Positions 8,623-16,556 of a stretch of DNA of 64,000 nucleotides are shown one piece after another. The DNA is taken from NCBI GenBank assembly GCA_004299235.1, contig SCQL01000002.1:62001-126000 (forward strand). Direction: 5' to 3'. The first letter of the stretch is position 1, and each line of letters starts with the position of its first letter. The notes under the pieces are model-generated. The model saw only the letters and a program-made list of their open reading frames with translations. It searched no databases and had not been told where the DNA came from. The position numbers and the translations under genes were made by a program. This stretch comes from a bacterium. Lineage in GTDB: Bacteria; Chloroflexota; Dormibacteria; Dormibacterales; Dormibacteraceae.

Positions 8623-8970
8623 TTAGTGTGGGCAGTTGGTGATTGGCCCCAGCGTCGACACCCTTACGCTTGAAAGTGTCTCCCTGGTACCTCGGATGCC
8701 AGTGAGCACAAGCAAATCGCCGGCTCCGGCGGCAGAGCCTCCGGGAAAGTCGAAGCCTCTTCCCGTGCTTAGGTCGACCAACGTGGTTAGACCTCCCGAC
8801 CACCAAATGAGATCATTGCCGGCGATAAACGGAAACTGCGCGAAGTGCATGCCGTCCGCCGGTAGCCCGAAGCTGGTCACGCTTCCGTCCTGGACATCTT
8901 GAGCGACCCAGGAGTGGCCGTCAGGCGTCCACACGACGTAATCTGCCGAGCCCGCGGCGTACTCCATCAT
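8623..8970 (-). pseudogene. C-terminal fragment of a beta-propeller protein
   Basis: 115 codons starting at ATG 8970 without a ribosome-binding site or signal peptide. The text (YVVWTPDGHSWVAQD, GNDLIWWSGGLTTLVDLSTG, GDLLVLTGIRG) has the repeated short strands of a propeller blade and resembles the final third of the lipoprotein at 29849-30958. Full proteins of that kind have about 350 residues and a signal peptide, so this looks like a 5'-truncated gene left at the island edge. The remaining frame is intact, and expression as a short protein cannot be excluded. Confidence 0.5.
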
Positions 8971-9015
8971 TCGCGGGCGCTACCCATGGCCCACTCGGCG
9001 TGGCCATGAGGTCAA

Positions 9016-9633
9016 ATGGCGAATGTGAGGCAGCCGCGGCCGCTAACTCCGAATCGTGGCGTTAGTAGTTATGTGAGCGAGGTCGCCGTGGCAACGCTCG
9101 AGGGAGATCGGCGTTCCCGTGCTAGCACCGGTGCTTTGACGCCACAGGAGCTCTGGGACCGCTATGGGGAGTCTGTATGCAGGTTCGCCGCGTTGGTCGC
9201 CAGCAGCGATGCCGAAGCCGAGGACATCGCGCAGGAGTCGTTGCTCCGCGCCATGAGGGCACTTCCACGCTGGACGGCGAAGGGACGCGGCATCGAGGCT
9301 TGGCTGTGGCGGATCGTCCAGAACACAGCCCGCGACTTCGGTCGTGCCGCACGCCGGCGAAGGATGTTGGTCGAACGAGTATTCCTGTTACTCGAGCGGA
9401 AAGGCCAGCCTTGGCCTGACGTCGACGCTCGCGTCGAGTCCGCGGACATAGTCGCGGCGATCCGCTCGTTGCCTGGGCACAGCCGCACGTTGATCGGTCT
9501 ACGCTTCGGGGCCGATCTCGACTACGAGTCAGTCGGTAAGGCGGTGGGCCTCTCGCCAGTCGCTGCTAGAGCCGCTACGCGACGAGCGCTTTTGGCGCTC
9601 AAACAGGAACTCGAAAGGAGGGGCTCAAGATGA
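9016..9633 (+). CDS. ECF-type sigma-70 family RNA polymerase sigma factor
   Basis: 205 residues from ATG 9016; a GTG at 9073 (VSEVAVATLEG) is a possible later start and better fits the family length. Region 2 is seen in LWDRYGESVCRFAALVASSDAEAEDIAQESLLRAMRALPRW (split here as LWDRYGESVCRFA and AEDIAQESLLRAM), with the -10 recognition helix. Region 4 is in IRSLPGHSRTLIGLRF and ESVGKAVGLSPVAARAATRR (a helix-turn-helix). It would direct RNA polymerase to a small regulon. Its stop overlaps the next start by four bases (ATGA), which suggests that the following membrane protein is its anti-sigma partner. Carried inside the tRNA-Arg island. Confidence 0.82.
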   Translation: MANVRQPRPLTPNRGVSSYVSEVAVATLEGDRRSRASTGALTPQELWDRYGESVCRFAALVASSDAEAEDIAQESLLRAMRALPRWTAKGRGIEAWLWRIVQNTARDFGRAARRRRMLVERVFLLLERKGQPWPDVDARVESADIVAAIRSLPGHSRTLIGLRFGADLDYESVGKAVGLSPVAARAATRRALLALKQELERRGSR

Positions 9634-10412
9634 ACGCAGAGTTCAGCGAGGGGACGTTGGCCACCCGGATTAGAACCGTCCGTGTGATCGAGCCAGATGT
9701 CGTGTGGGAGCGAGCGCACGGCATGCGACCACCAGTGTCCCGAATCACCGGGGTCCATGTTGGTCAGCGTCACCGTCTGGCGGTTGCAATCGTTGCCGCT
9801 ATCCTCGTGACACTCGTTGGTGGGACGGCCATTGCGGTCACGACGTTGACGCGACCTGCCTTCGTATTCGGGAAACCGGTCACGCAGTCGTCGGGCGGGA
9901 ACTTTCCGGCCCACATGGGTTGGCCGGGTCACCCCATCATCACGTCTATCGACGAGGCGAGTCGCCTTTCAGGATTCCAGGTGCTAATCGTGGAGCCGCG
10001 TGCGGGGATTGCGCTGAACTCGGTCACATACGTGCCAGAGGTTGTTCCGGCGAGCGAGCCGGCCCCAATGACAGGCGGGTCGGTGACGCTGGATTACACG
10101 ATAGACGGGACCGAAGTTCAGCTCAACGAATTCTTGGATCTCCACCCGTCGGCTCCTCTCGTGATTAATCAGAAAATTGGGCCAGGCTATACGGGACCGC
10201 TCTGTTCTAGCGTCGAGACGATTCAAGGCGGACAGTACGTCTTTGTTCGCTGTCCAGATGGCAAGGCCATCGCTAGCGTCTTTTGGAAGACACTTGATGG
10301 GGTTGACATTTCACTGGTGCCGGTGATGACATCACCGTCAGGCCAAAAAGGTAGCCAGTCGAATGGGCTGTCGATAGAGGTGATCCAGGCTGTGATCTCC
10401 GGCCTTCGATAA
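9630..10412 (+). CDS. Single-pass membrane protein, candidate anti-sigma partner
   Basis: 260 residues. A cytosolic N-terminus of about 50 residues is followed by one transmembrane segment (LAVAIVAAILVTLVGGTAIAV) and an outer domain of about 185 residues. No zinc-binding HxxxCxxC anti-sigma motif is present, so the anti-sigma role rests on position (ATGA overlap with the sigma gene) and topology only. The outer domain (VTYVPEVVPASEPAPMTGGSVTLDY in pieces, CSSVETIQGGQYVFVRC) is unfamiliar. Base composition is lower in G+C than the flanks, in line with import on the island. Confidence 0.6.
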   Translation: MNAEFSEGTLATRIRTVRVIEPDVVWERAHGMRPPVSRITGVHVGQRHRLAVAIVAAILVTLVGGTAIAVTTLTRPAFVFGKPVTQSSGGNFPAHMGWPGHPIITSIDEASRLSGFQVLIVEPRAGIALNSVTYVPEVVPASEPAPMTGGSVTLDYTIDGTEVQLNEFLDLHPSAPLVINQKIGPGYTGPLCSSVETIQGGQYVFVRCPDGKAIASVFWKTLDGVDISLVPVMTSPSGQKGSQSNGLSIEVIQAVISGLR

Positions 10413-10619
10413 TCGCCGCGTTTCATGTAGTACATCTTGTAGTCGTTCAGCTGAAGACTTGGCGGGCCGCAGTGACGATCCAGAGGCCTGGCACAGCGTG
10501 TTCGAAGGCGTCTGAATGTCGTTGGTCTCTTGGTCACGCAAGCTCACTCGACTCTGGGTGCGGCTGGATTGCGCGCGGCGGAGGATCTCCAAGGCTCCTG
10601 TCCGCCGGAGCGTCGCCTT

Positions 10620-12145
10620 ATATGAGCTACGGCCCACCACTGCTTCCGTAACGCGAACCGGCGCAGTGGGAAGCCGGAAGGTTGGGACGATCTTGTCGCG
10701 ACTCTCGACCCTGACCTCGACGATCAGCTCTTTGAGCAGCGCTTTCGCTGTCCGGGCGTGCCGTTGAGCATCGCGTCGCGGAGTGCCTCCTCCACGTCCC
10801 GCACGGCCTTCTTGCTCGGCGCCTCGACGCTTTTCGCGGAGTCGCGGACTTCCTCGAGCTTTGCACGAAGGTCAGTCAACCGACGCTCAAGGGCGTCAAC
10901 TCGACTAGCGAACCGCGTCTCAGGTAGCCGGCCGTTCTCGAAGGCGTCGAAGTAGCGCTGCACGGCAGACTCGTTCCCTGAAATCTCCGCCTCCAGGCGC
11001 CGGACCTGTGACGCGCTGTCGGGTCCTTGTTCGGCGGCCCGTGAGTGCCAACGCTCGATAGCGGCACCGACGACTTCTGAGTCCGCATATGTAGCCATCA
11101 GAGACTCAAGGACCGCCTGGTCGAGCAGATCCGCCCGCAGAACGTCAGAGCGACAGCCTTGCCTGCCGTGGCGATTCCTTGAGAAGCACGTGTAATAGCG
11201 ATAGCGCGCGTTGCGGCCATGAGCGGCGGTACCCACGTAGCGCTTCCCACACGAGGCGCACACAACGAGCCCACTGAGCAGAAAGTCGGTGGTGTTGCTG
11301 CGCCGTGCCGAAGCGTCTTCGCAACGCAATCGCAGAAGGCGTTCGGCTTTGGCGAAGACGTCAGCTTCGATGAGCGCAGGGTGAGGCGCGTCGTACCGCA
11401 CGTCGCGGAAGGCGATCTTGCCCACGTACGCCGGATTCCGGAGCACGTTGAGGACGCTGACATGGCTCCAGAGCTGACCGGGTCGCGACCGGTAGCCGTG
11501 GTGCGACAAATAGCTCGCCACGCCGCGCGCGCCAAGTCGCTTCTTCGTGTAGAGGTCGAAGATCAGGCGTGCGACGGGCGCTTCTGCCTCGTTCGTCTCC
11601 AAGAGCGCCGTGTCTCGGTTGAGGCGATAGCCGTAAGGAGCTTGCCCACCGAGTCACTCGCCGCGAGCAGCCTTGCGCTCCATGCCCGCAATCACACGGT
11701 CGATCAGAGTCGCCCGCTCGAACTCGGCGAATACGCCGAGCATCTGGACCATCATCCGACCCGCCGCCGTACCGGTGTCGAAGGGCTCCGTCGCGGAGCG
11801 GAAACTCACGCCGGCGTGGTCGAGGTCTTCGAGGATCTGCGCCAGGCCTCGGACGGAGCGCGACAAACGGTCGACTCGATAGACGAGCAGCATGTCGTAA
11901 CGCTTCGCTCGCGCGAAAGCGAACGCTTGCTGAAGACCGGGACGATCCAGAGTCGAGCCGCTCATCTGATCGGTGAAGCGATGAACGAGTTGCCAGCTGT
12001 CCTGGCTCTGTATGTACGAACCCAGACGTTGCGCTTGGGCTTCGAGCGAGAACGGCTGGTGTTCCTCGTCGGTTGAGATTCGTGTGTACGTCGCCACGCG
12101 AACGGCGCTGCTCACGAATGGCGATGGCTTATCAGACACGGACAC
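10620..12145 (-). pseudogene. Serine recombinase (resolvase/invertase family, long form), broken
   Basis: The reading frame begins at 12145 and encodes the resolvase domain (YTRISTDEEHQPFSLEAQ, RFTDQMSGSTLDRPGLQQ, VYRVDRLSRS, FAEFERATLIDRVIAGMERKAARGE in parts). A TGA at 11654-11656 interrupts it exactly where relatives have Trp (GEW-GG). The same frame then continues LGGQAPYGYRLNRDTALLET into the recombinase domain, zinc-ribbon (CASCGKRYVG) and coiled-coil. A second lesion near 10755 (one base) shifts GTPGQRKALLKEL out of frame and creates a premature stop at 10724; the expected tail (VEVRVESRDKIVPTFRLP) is still readable in the other frame. Hence two independent lesions, or sequencing errors, in what was a site-specific recombinase of about 500 residues. 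Confidence 0.85.
10644..10661 (-). repeat. GGTTCGCGTTACGGAA repeat, copy A
   Basis: Read on the minus strand this 18-mer starts CCGGTTCGCG and encodes PVRVTE, part of the recombinase C-terminal tail. The same sequence occurs at 13326-13342 (17 bases, same orientation) and 14367-14384 (opposite orientation). Copies this exact in non-coding DNA suggest either relics of further recombinase genes or a recombination site. Confidence 0.6.
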
Positions 12146-12413
12146 GTCTTATCACGGACTTCGTTGAAGGGGAATCCCCTTCGCGTCGTCCTAGGTCCAC
12201 CAGCAGCTCGGCGAGGACTTCAACCGCGCGCGCAAAGTGTTCATCCGACATCGGGACGATCCGCGGCGAAGCGATGTTCAGCACCAGCGAATCCCGTGGA
12301 TACCGGGGTCCGAGTCTGACCCCCGGTCGCACGTGGGCCGAGGGCGAGGTTCGCCAGCGAGGCGCGTGCCGTTTCATATCTATACAATCTCCATTCAGAA
12401 AGGTCCCACTCAC
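12132..12413 (-). CDS. Small protein upstream of the recombinase
   Basis: 93 codons from 12413, with inner ATG starts at 12378 (MKRHAPRW) and 12249 (MSDEHFARAVEVLAELLV). The final 39 residues form an amphipathic helix and precede the recombinase, overlapping its start by 14 bases in another frame. Small genes in this position are common in serine-recombinase modules, but I do not recognise this one. It may regulate or assist recombination. Start uncertain. Confidence 0.45.
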   Translation of the reverse strand: MSGTFLNGDCIDMKRHAPRWRTSPSAHVRPGVRLGPRYPRDSLVLNIASPRIVPMSDEHFARAVEVLAELLVDLGRREGDSPSTKSVIRRVRV

Positions 12414-12437
12414 CTTGAATCTGCGAGATTTGGTGAA

Positions 12438-13004
12438 ATGCGAGCGCTGAGGCTGGTGAAGCTAGACAAAGCTGCCCACCGTCTGAGGTGCCACGTCGAG
12501 ACGCTGCGAGTCCACATCCGGACGGGACGGCTGCGGGCGATTCGAGGGCCGCACGGCGCTTACTACGTGGACGCTGAGGTCCTTGCGTCCTATCCGAGAC
12601 CGCATAGGGGCTGGCCTGCGCCGGAGAAGTTCGCGGAGGAGGACCTGGAACGGTCGTGGTCTTTTGTCGAAGGGGTCCTTCCAAAAGCGAGAGTGTGGCG
12701 CGATCGCGAGCTTGCACTCGTGGATGAACTCCACGCACATCCTGAGCGGAACCGTCGGCTGTACCGCTTGATTTCGGTGCATTGCCTTCGCCGGCTCGGC
12801 CTGACATTTGGTCAGATCGCCGCCGAGTTGGGCATCACGCCGCGGCACGCCCGTCGCCTCAGCGACGCGAGCCTGTTTCTCGCTCTGCGTCGCGAACTCG
12901 TTCGGAGAGACAAAGCTCAGACACAGGCCGCCGCGCTGGCTATGCGCCGCCAGGACCGGGACCTACTTCGACGCCGGCGCTGGCCACCCCGCCGCGCCAG
13001 TTGA
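12438..13004 (+). CDS. Helix-turn-helix DNA-binding protein of the island
   Basis: 188 residues from ATG 12438. The N-terminus reads like an excisionase/MerR-type winged helix (LVKLDKAAHRLRCHVETLRVHIRTGRL followed by AIRGPHGAYYVDAEVL, each shown in part), a second helix-turn-helix lies at LGLTFGQIAAELGITPRHARRLSD, and the tail is strongly basic (RRQDRDLLRRRRWPPRRAS). It is divergent from the recombinase and the small gene at 12132, so it is a candidate directionality factor or repressor of the element. Function inferred from motif and position only. Confidence 0.6.
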   Translation: MRALRLVKLDKAAHRLRCHVETLRVHIRTGRLRAIRGPHGAYYVDAEVLASYPRPHRGWPAPEKFAEEDLERSWSFVEGVLPKARVWRDRELALVDELHAHPERNRRLYRLISVHCLRRLGLTFGQIAAELGITPRHARRLSDASLFLALRRELVRRDKAQTQAAALAMRRQDRDLLRRRRWPPRRAS

Positions 13005-13428
13005 CTCGCGGTCTCGGCGCTTGTCGATGGTCTCTGCGCGGAGGCTCAGGTGACTCGGAGCTGGTTCCCGATCAGCCCATTGGTCGATGTCGAAACTGAT
13101 TTCTGGCCAACTCTCTCTCGGGTGGTTTGGTCTTCCGGTGAGCTCGAAACGTAACTGGCATGCGCCACTTGAGCGACTACTTGACTGGCAGTAAGCACAC
13201 GCATGTGTTTACGGATACTGTCCGGAGTTGTGAACGCGTTTTTGATCTCGTTTAGGCCGGTTTTGTGGACTTGACTGCGACCCCCACTGCGAACCCTCTT
13301 GCGAAATTGTCGTCGGCTCTCGTCTTTCCGTAACGCGAACCGAAGTCACTCTGTCCTACCGAGTCCAGCCTCCGAGTACGTGTTGGCCGCGCCGCGCCCC
13401 CACCCGATCCTCCAGAGACGCTTGGCCG
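13005..13428. other. Gene-free stretch of the island with repeat copy B
   Basis: No coding frame is supported. It contains the second copy of GGTTCGCGTTACGGAA (13326-13342, minus orientation). Read on the minus strand around that copy, SVRVTERREPTTI resembles another recombinase tail, so the stretch may hold a decayed recombinase end. Confidence 0.4.
13326..13342 (-). repeat. GGTTCGCGTTACGGAA repeat, copy B
   Basis: A 17-base match to copies A and C in a region with no gene. Orientation is the same as copy A. Confidence 0.6.
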
Positions 13429-14190
13429 TCAGGCGAGGCGCCACGCGTGTGGATCTTCAGGATCGGGTGCACCGGCGTTCGAGCCGGGCCCCCAAACGAT
13501 CGCGCGACCCTCTTCGAACACGACCATCGAGCCTTCCGGCATACATAGGTACGGCATGACGAATGGTCGCGGGTGGACCAGGTGAGTGAGGTGGTGACGG
13601 TGCCACTGGTCGGCGGGATGATCGGCGCCACCGCAATGCAGCTGCCAACCCGAGCCCCAAGGCGAGGTTGATCGGTCGACCGTACCGCGCTCGGCGACGA
13701 GCCTTCCTGTGTAGTCGTCGGTGATGTGGACGCACGCAAGAGCGAAGTGTCCTCGGTTCGGGTAGTCGGCCTGGCCCGTGAGCCGATTGCGGCGCATCAC
13801 TGCTTCACCGGCCCGCCGCAACGCGATCGCTCGCTGAACCCCCGGTCCCCAATGTGTGGGATGGTCGGGACCCAGCGGTTCGGTGTCTTCCTCGATCTCC
13901 AAGATGCTCGGGCGTGAATCGTTGAATCGCAGCATGGTCCATCCGTACGCGAACGTCTGGCCGGCGATGATCCGAGCCCCGGAGTCGATCACATACGCGG
14001 CGATGAATCGCAAGACACTCATTACCTGGTGGTCGGCGTCGTGTGGCAGGCCGGCGGGCACGCGGGCGCCGATATCACGCTGACCGATAGCGTCCAGCCC
14101 TGCCGATCGCACGATCCGATCGCCAGCTGGCAGCTTGTCGACGGCGTACTGGATTTGCTGCTTGGGGTCGTCGCGCCTGTCGGGAGCCAC
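13429..14190 (-). CDS. Hypothetical island protein
   Basis: The frame is open from 14358; the part that reads like a folded protein starts around GTG 14190 (VAPDRRDDPKQQIQYAV), giving about 253 residues. Features: MSVLRFIAAYVIDSGARIIAGQ, a segment with WTMLRFNDSRPSILEIEED, and a C-terminal part rich in His and Trp (GSGWQLHCGGADHPADQW, MPYLCMPEGSMVVFEEG). No signal peptide or membrane segment. I do not recognise a family. As an accessory gene of a tRNA-linked element it is a candidate for an element-specific function, but nothing in the sequence says which. Confidence 0.5.
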   Translation of the reverse strand: MAPDRRDDPKQQIQYAVDKLPAGDRIVRSAGLDAIGQRDIGARVPAGLPHDADHQVMSVLRFIAAYVIDSGARIIAGQTFAYGWTMLRFNDSRPSILEIEEDTEPLGPDHPTHWGPGVQRAIALRRAGEAVMRRNRLTGQADYPNRGHFALACVHITDDYTGRLVAERGTVDRSTSPWGSGWQLHCGGADHPADQWHRHHLTHLVHPRPFVMPYLCMPEGSMVVFEEGRAIVWGPGSNAGAPDPEDPHAWRLA

Positions 14191-14366
14191 CGCAGAGATG
14201 CTGGCTACTGTACAGGGATGACCTTGATCGCTACGCCCGACTGGGGGATCCTGGCCACTGTCGCGGCGCGCATTTCGTGCCTGATCAACGCCTGCTAATC
14301 GGCGGATTCGACACCATGTCGCCGGATCGTCCGGCTTAGGTCGATCGTCGGTCCACACACCTCGAT

Positions 14367-14384
14367 CCGGTTCGCGTTACGGAA
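14367..14384 (+). repeat. GGTTCGCGTTACGGAA repeat, copy C
   Basis: An 18-base exact match to copy A, in the opposite orientation, about 70 bases inside the right-hand tRNA-half repeat. Read forward, VRVTETTAQVGG could again be the end of a recombinase frame. Confidence 0.6.
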
Positions 14385-14455
14385 ACTACGGCCCAGGTCG
14401 GAGGACTCGAACCCCAATTCGAAATCGGCCTTCCTAGCGCTTACTACAGTAGGAG

Positions 14456-14504
14456 CTGCCTTCTAGGCAGAAGGTCGGGGGTTCGAATCCCTCGCGGGGC
14501 GCCA
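14456..14504 (+). repeat. Duplicated 3' half of tRNA-Arg (attR-like)
   Basis: 49 bases match tRNA-Arg positions 8270-8318 with two differences, including the anticodon arm and the whole T arm plus acceptor and CCA. The 5' half (acceptor and D arm) is absent or unrecognisable, so this is not a functional tRNA. It marks the right border of the island, about 6.2 kb from the intact tRNA. Confidence 0.85.
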
Positions 14505-14578
14505 TTTTTGAAGCCTGAGCCCGAGGTGGGCCCGCGGGATACGTCACACTTGCACACCGTGCCCGTGCGCGCGCTTGA

Positions 14579-14619
14579 GGTCGAATGGCAACTGACGGAC
14601 TTCGTCCAGCCATTCGACC
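14579..14619. other. Nested hairpin just outside the island
   Basis: Arms GGTCGAATGG (14579-14588) and CCATTCGACC (14610-14619) are fully complementary and enclose a second stem GGAC-TTC-GTCC (14597-14607). No T-run follows directly, so it is not a standard terminator. A further GC-rich hairpin flanked by T and A runs lies at about 14623-14655. Together they could insulate the following gene from island transcription. Confidence 0.45.
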
Positions 14620-14718
14620 CGAGCTTTTCGGCGCGGTTCGCGGAGCCGAAAAATCAATAAGCGGGCCGTAATCGTCGCGGTCGTCGTCGGAGTCGCGGCC
14701 GTCGGCGCGCTGATCGGC

Positions 14719-15273
14719 ATGTCCCTGGCGCACAGGTCCGCGGGTCACGCCCGCGCGGCGACGGTAGCCGTCTCCCCGTCACCGACCGTCGCGACGCCGT
14801 CGTCGTCTCCGAGCCGGTCTCCTTCCCCGAGCAGCGTCGGCGTACCGGCTCCGTCGCCGGCGCCCGCGGCAACACCGCGTTCGACACCGTCACCGCGGCC
14901 GGGAACGTCTCCGGCACCATCGTCGACGCCGTCGCCCTCGCCGTCTCCGAACCCCACGCCGGGCCCATCACCGGTGCCGGCCCCGGTTTCGCTGTCGTGC
15001 CGAATCGACAGCCAGAACACGAACGTGCTGGTGACAGCTCCGGGCCAGCCGGTGACCTTTGAGGTCGTCGTGACGGGTACGACCCAGTCGTGGACGTGGA
15101 CCGCGACCGTGTATCCGAAGTTCGAGAGTCCGACGACGACGAGCGGCGCCGGTACGTCGACCACGGTCGTCCGTCGGACCTGGGCGCGGGTCGTTGTTCA
15201 ATTCACCGGCGGACCATACGGCGTCACGTGTATCGCGAACCCGCGCCAGGGTGAGTTCAACCAGACACGATGA
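14719..15273 (+). CDS. Pro/Ser/Thr-rich anchored surface protein (start unclear)
   Basis: From ATG 14719 the product has 184 residues: a long Ser-Pro-Ala linker (about residues 18-92) and a C-terminal domain (SLSCRIDSQNTNVLVTAPGQ, VTFEVVVTGTTQSWTW, GGPYGVTCIANP) that looks like an Ig-type beta sandwich with one Cys pair. A hydrophobic stretch RAVIVAVVVGVAAVGALIG lies directly upstream in the same frame but no ATG, GTG or TTG precedes it before the stop, so either a rare start is used or the gene lost its beginning when the island inserted. Likely exposed outside the cell. Confidence 0.5.
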   Translation: MSLAHRSAGHARAATVAVSPSPTVATPSSSPSRSPSPSSVGVPAPSPAPAATPRSTPSPRPGTSPAPSSTPSPSPSPNPTPGPSPVPAPVSLSCRIDSQNTNVLVTAPGQPVTFEVVVTGTTQSWTWTATVYPKFESPTTTSGAGTSTTVVRRTWARVVVQFTGGPYGVTCIANPRQGEFNQTR

Positions 15274-15451
15274 CGGCCGCGCCGAAATAGGCCGGCGCAT
15301 CGCGAACCCGTGGGCGATGGGCGAGAGGGGAGCCGGCAGCAGCGCCCCGGAACGCGATCGTCTCGACGTGGATCTGCCAGATACGTCAGCGGACGGTGAT
15401 CCGCTCCGATAATCAACCCCGAGGCAATCGATTCATCACGAGGAGGGCTTG

Positions 15452-15877
15452 ATGTTCGGCAAGATCCTGCTGGCCGTGGGTGACTCCGAAGACGCGGGTG
15501 AGACCGTGCCGGTGGTCGCCGGGCTCGCCCATGCGTTCGGCTCCACCGTCCTGGTGATCCACATGCGGGAGCGGATCGTGACGCCGGTGGCCGTTCTGGA
15601 GCAGGAGACCATCCCGGAGTCGTTCCGGTTCGGCGAGGCGATCGCCCGGCAGCTCGTCGAAGCGGGTGTCAAGGCCTCATCCGACATCGACAGCCACCGG
15701 CCCGACCAGCTCGCCCAGTTCATCCTGGCCAAGGCGGCGGAGTTTCAGGCGGACCTGATCGTGATCGGCAGCCACCGCTCACACAATCTGCGCGAGCGGA
15801 TCTTCGGCGACGTCGCCAAAACGATCGCTCATGGCACGGAATGTCCGCTGCTGCTGATGCCGAGCCCGCCCGAGTGA
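15452..15877 (+). CDS. Universal stress protein (UspA family)
   Basis: 141 residues from ATG 15452, with AGGAGGG at 15441-15447. Typical single Usp domain: KILLAVGDSEDA at the N-terminus, and the ATP-binding signature GSHRSHNLRERIFGDVAKTI followed by CPLLLMP near the end (G2xG9xGS/T-like). Cytosolic. The stop overlaps the GTG of the cation transporter gene (GTGA), so the two are co-translated. Confidence 0.88.
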   Translation: MFGKILLAVGDSEDAGETVPVVAGLAHAFGSTVLVIHMRERIVTPVAVLEQETIPESFRFGEAIARQLVEAGVKASSDIDSHRPDQLAQFILAKAAEFQADLIVIGSHRSHNLRERIFGDVAKTIAHGTECPLLLMPSPPE

Positions 15878-16512
15878 GCACGGCGGCGACCCGGCACCGA
15901 GCGCACGCCGTCGGGATCGGGGTCAGGCTCGAATTGGTGACCGTCGGCTGGATGGTCGTCGAGGCGGTCGCGGCGCTGGCGGCCGGAATCATCGCCCGCA
16001 GCGTGCTGCTCAGCGCGTTTGGCTTCGACTCGTTGATCGAGCTCCTGAGCGGCATCGTGCTGCTGCGGCGCCTGTCGGTGGAGGCTTCAGGCGCGGCCTC
16101 GGGCGAGGTCGAGCGTCTGGAAGCGTGGACGGCCCGCGTTGCCGCGGTTCTCCTCGTCCTTTTATGTATCTATGTCGTGGGCACGTCGCTGGCGGGGTTG
16201 TTCTTCGGCTTGAAGCCCGACGGTTCGCTCCTCGGAATCGGCGTCGCGGCGGTGGCGCTGGTGGCCATGCCGGTCCTGGCCCTGGGCAAGAACCGGGCGA
16301 ACCGGATCATCGACAGCGCCTCGCTCCGCGCCGACGTCGCCGAGACGATCACCTGCGCGTTCATGGCCGGCGTCACGCTCGCGGGACTCGGACTGAGCAT
16401 GCTGTCGGGCATCTGGTGGTTGCAGTACGTCGCCGCCCTGGCGCTTCTGATCTGGCTGGTGCCCGAGACTCGGGAAGCGATCGAGGTGGCAACGGGCGGG
16501 CATCGTGACTGA
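15874..16512 (+). CDS. Cation-diffusion-facilitator-like transporter
   Basis: 212 residues from GTG 15874, whose GTGA overlaps the Usp stop. An earlier in-frame start at 15841 would run deep into the Usp gene and is less likely. About six hydrophobic segments: LELVTVGWMVVEAVAALAAG, SAFGFDSLIELLSGIVLL, VAAVLLVLLCIYVVGTSLAG, LLGIGVAAVALVAMPVLALG, ETITCAFMAGVTLAGLGL, LQYVAALALLIWLV. The Asp in FGFDSLIE and the RADVAET motif take the places of the CDF metal-site motifs, although the second site lacks the usual His. There is no cytosolic C-terminal domain. The metal is unknown; the neighbours suggest divalent-cation handling. Confidence 0.75.
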   Translation: MSTAATRHRAHAVGIGVRLELVTVGWMVVEAVAALAAGIIARSVLLSAFGFDSLIELLSGIVLLRRLSVEASGAASGEVERLEAWTARVAAVLLVLLCIYVVGTSLAGLFFGLKPDGSLLGIGVAAVALVAMPVLALGKNRANRIIDSASLRADVAETITCAFMAGVTLAGLGLSMLSGIWWLQYVAALALLIWLVPETREAIEVATGGHRD

Positions 16513-16556
16513 AGGGATCACATCACGTCCACTTCTTGATTGGAGGCAAGCGCGCC

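Noticed and set aside
14396..14430. Minus-strand GGGGTTCGAGTCC resembling the T arm of a further tRNA
   Set aside because: T loop is plausible but no acceptor, D or anticodon arm can be formed around it; at most a small tRNA fragment.
14434..14748. Minus frame with MAPREGFEPPTFCLEGS
   Set aside because: The GFEPPTF text is the well-known false translation of a tRNA 3' end; here it arises from the tRNA-Arg half copy.
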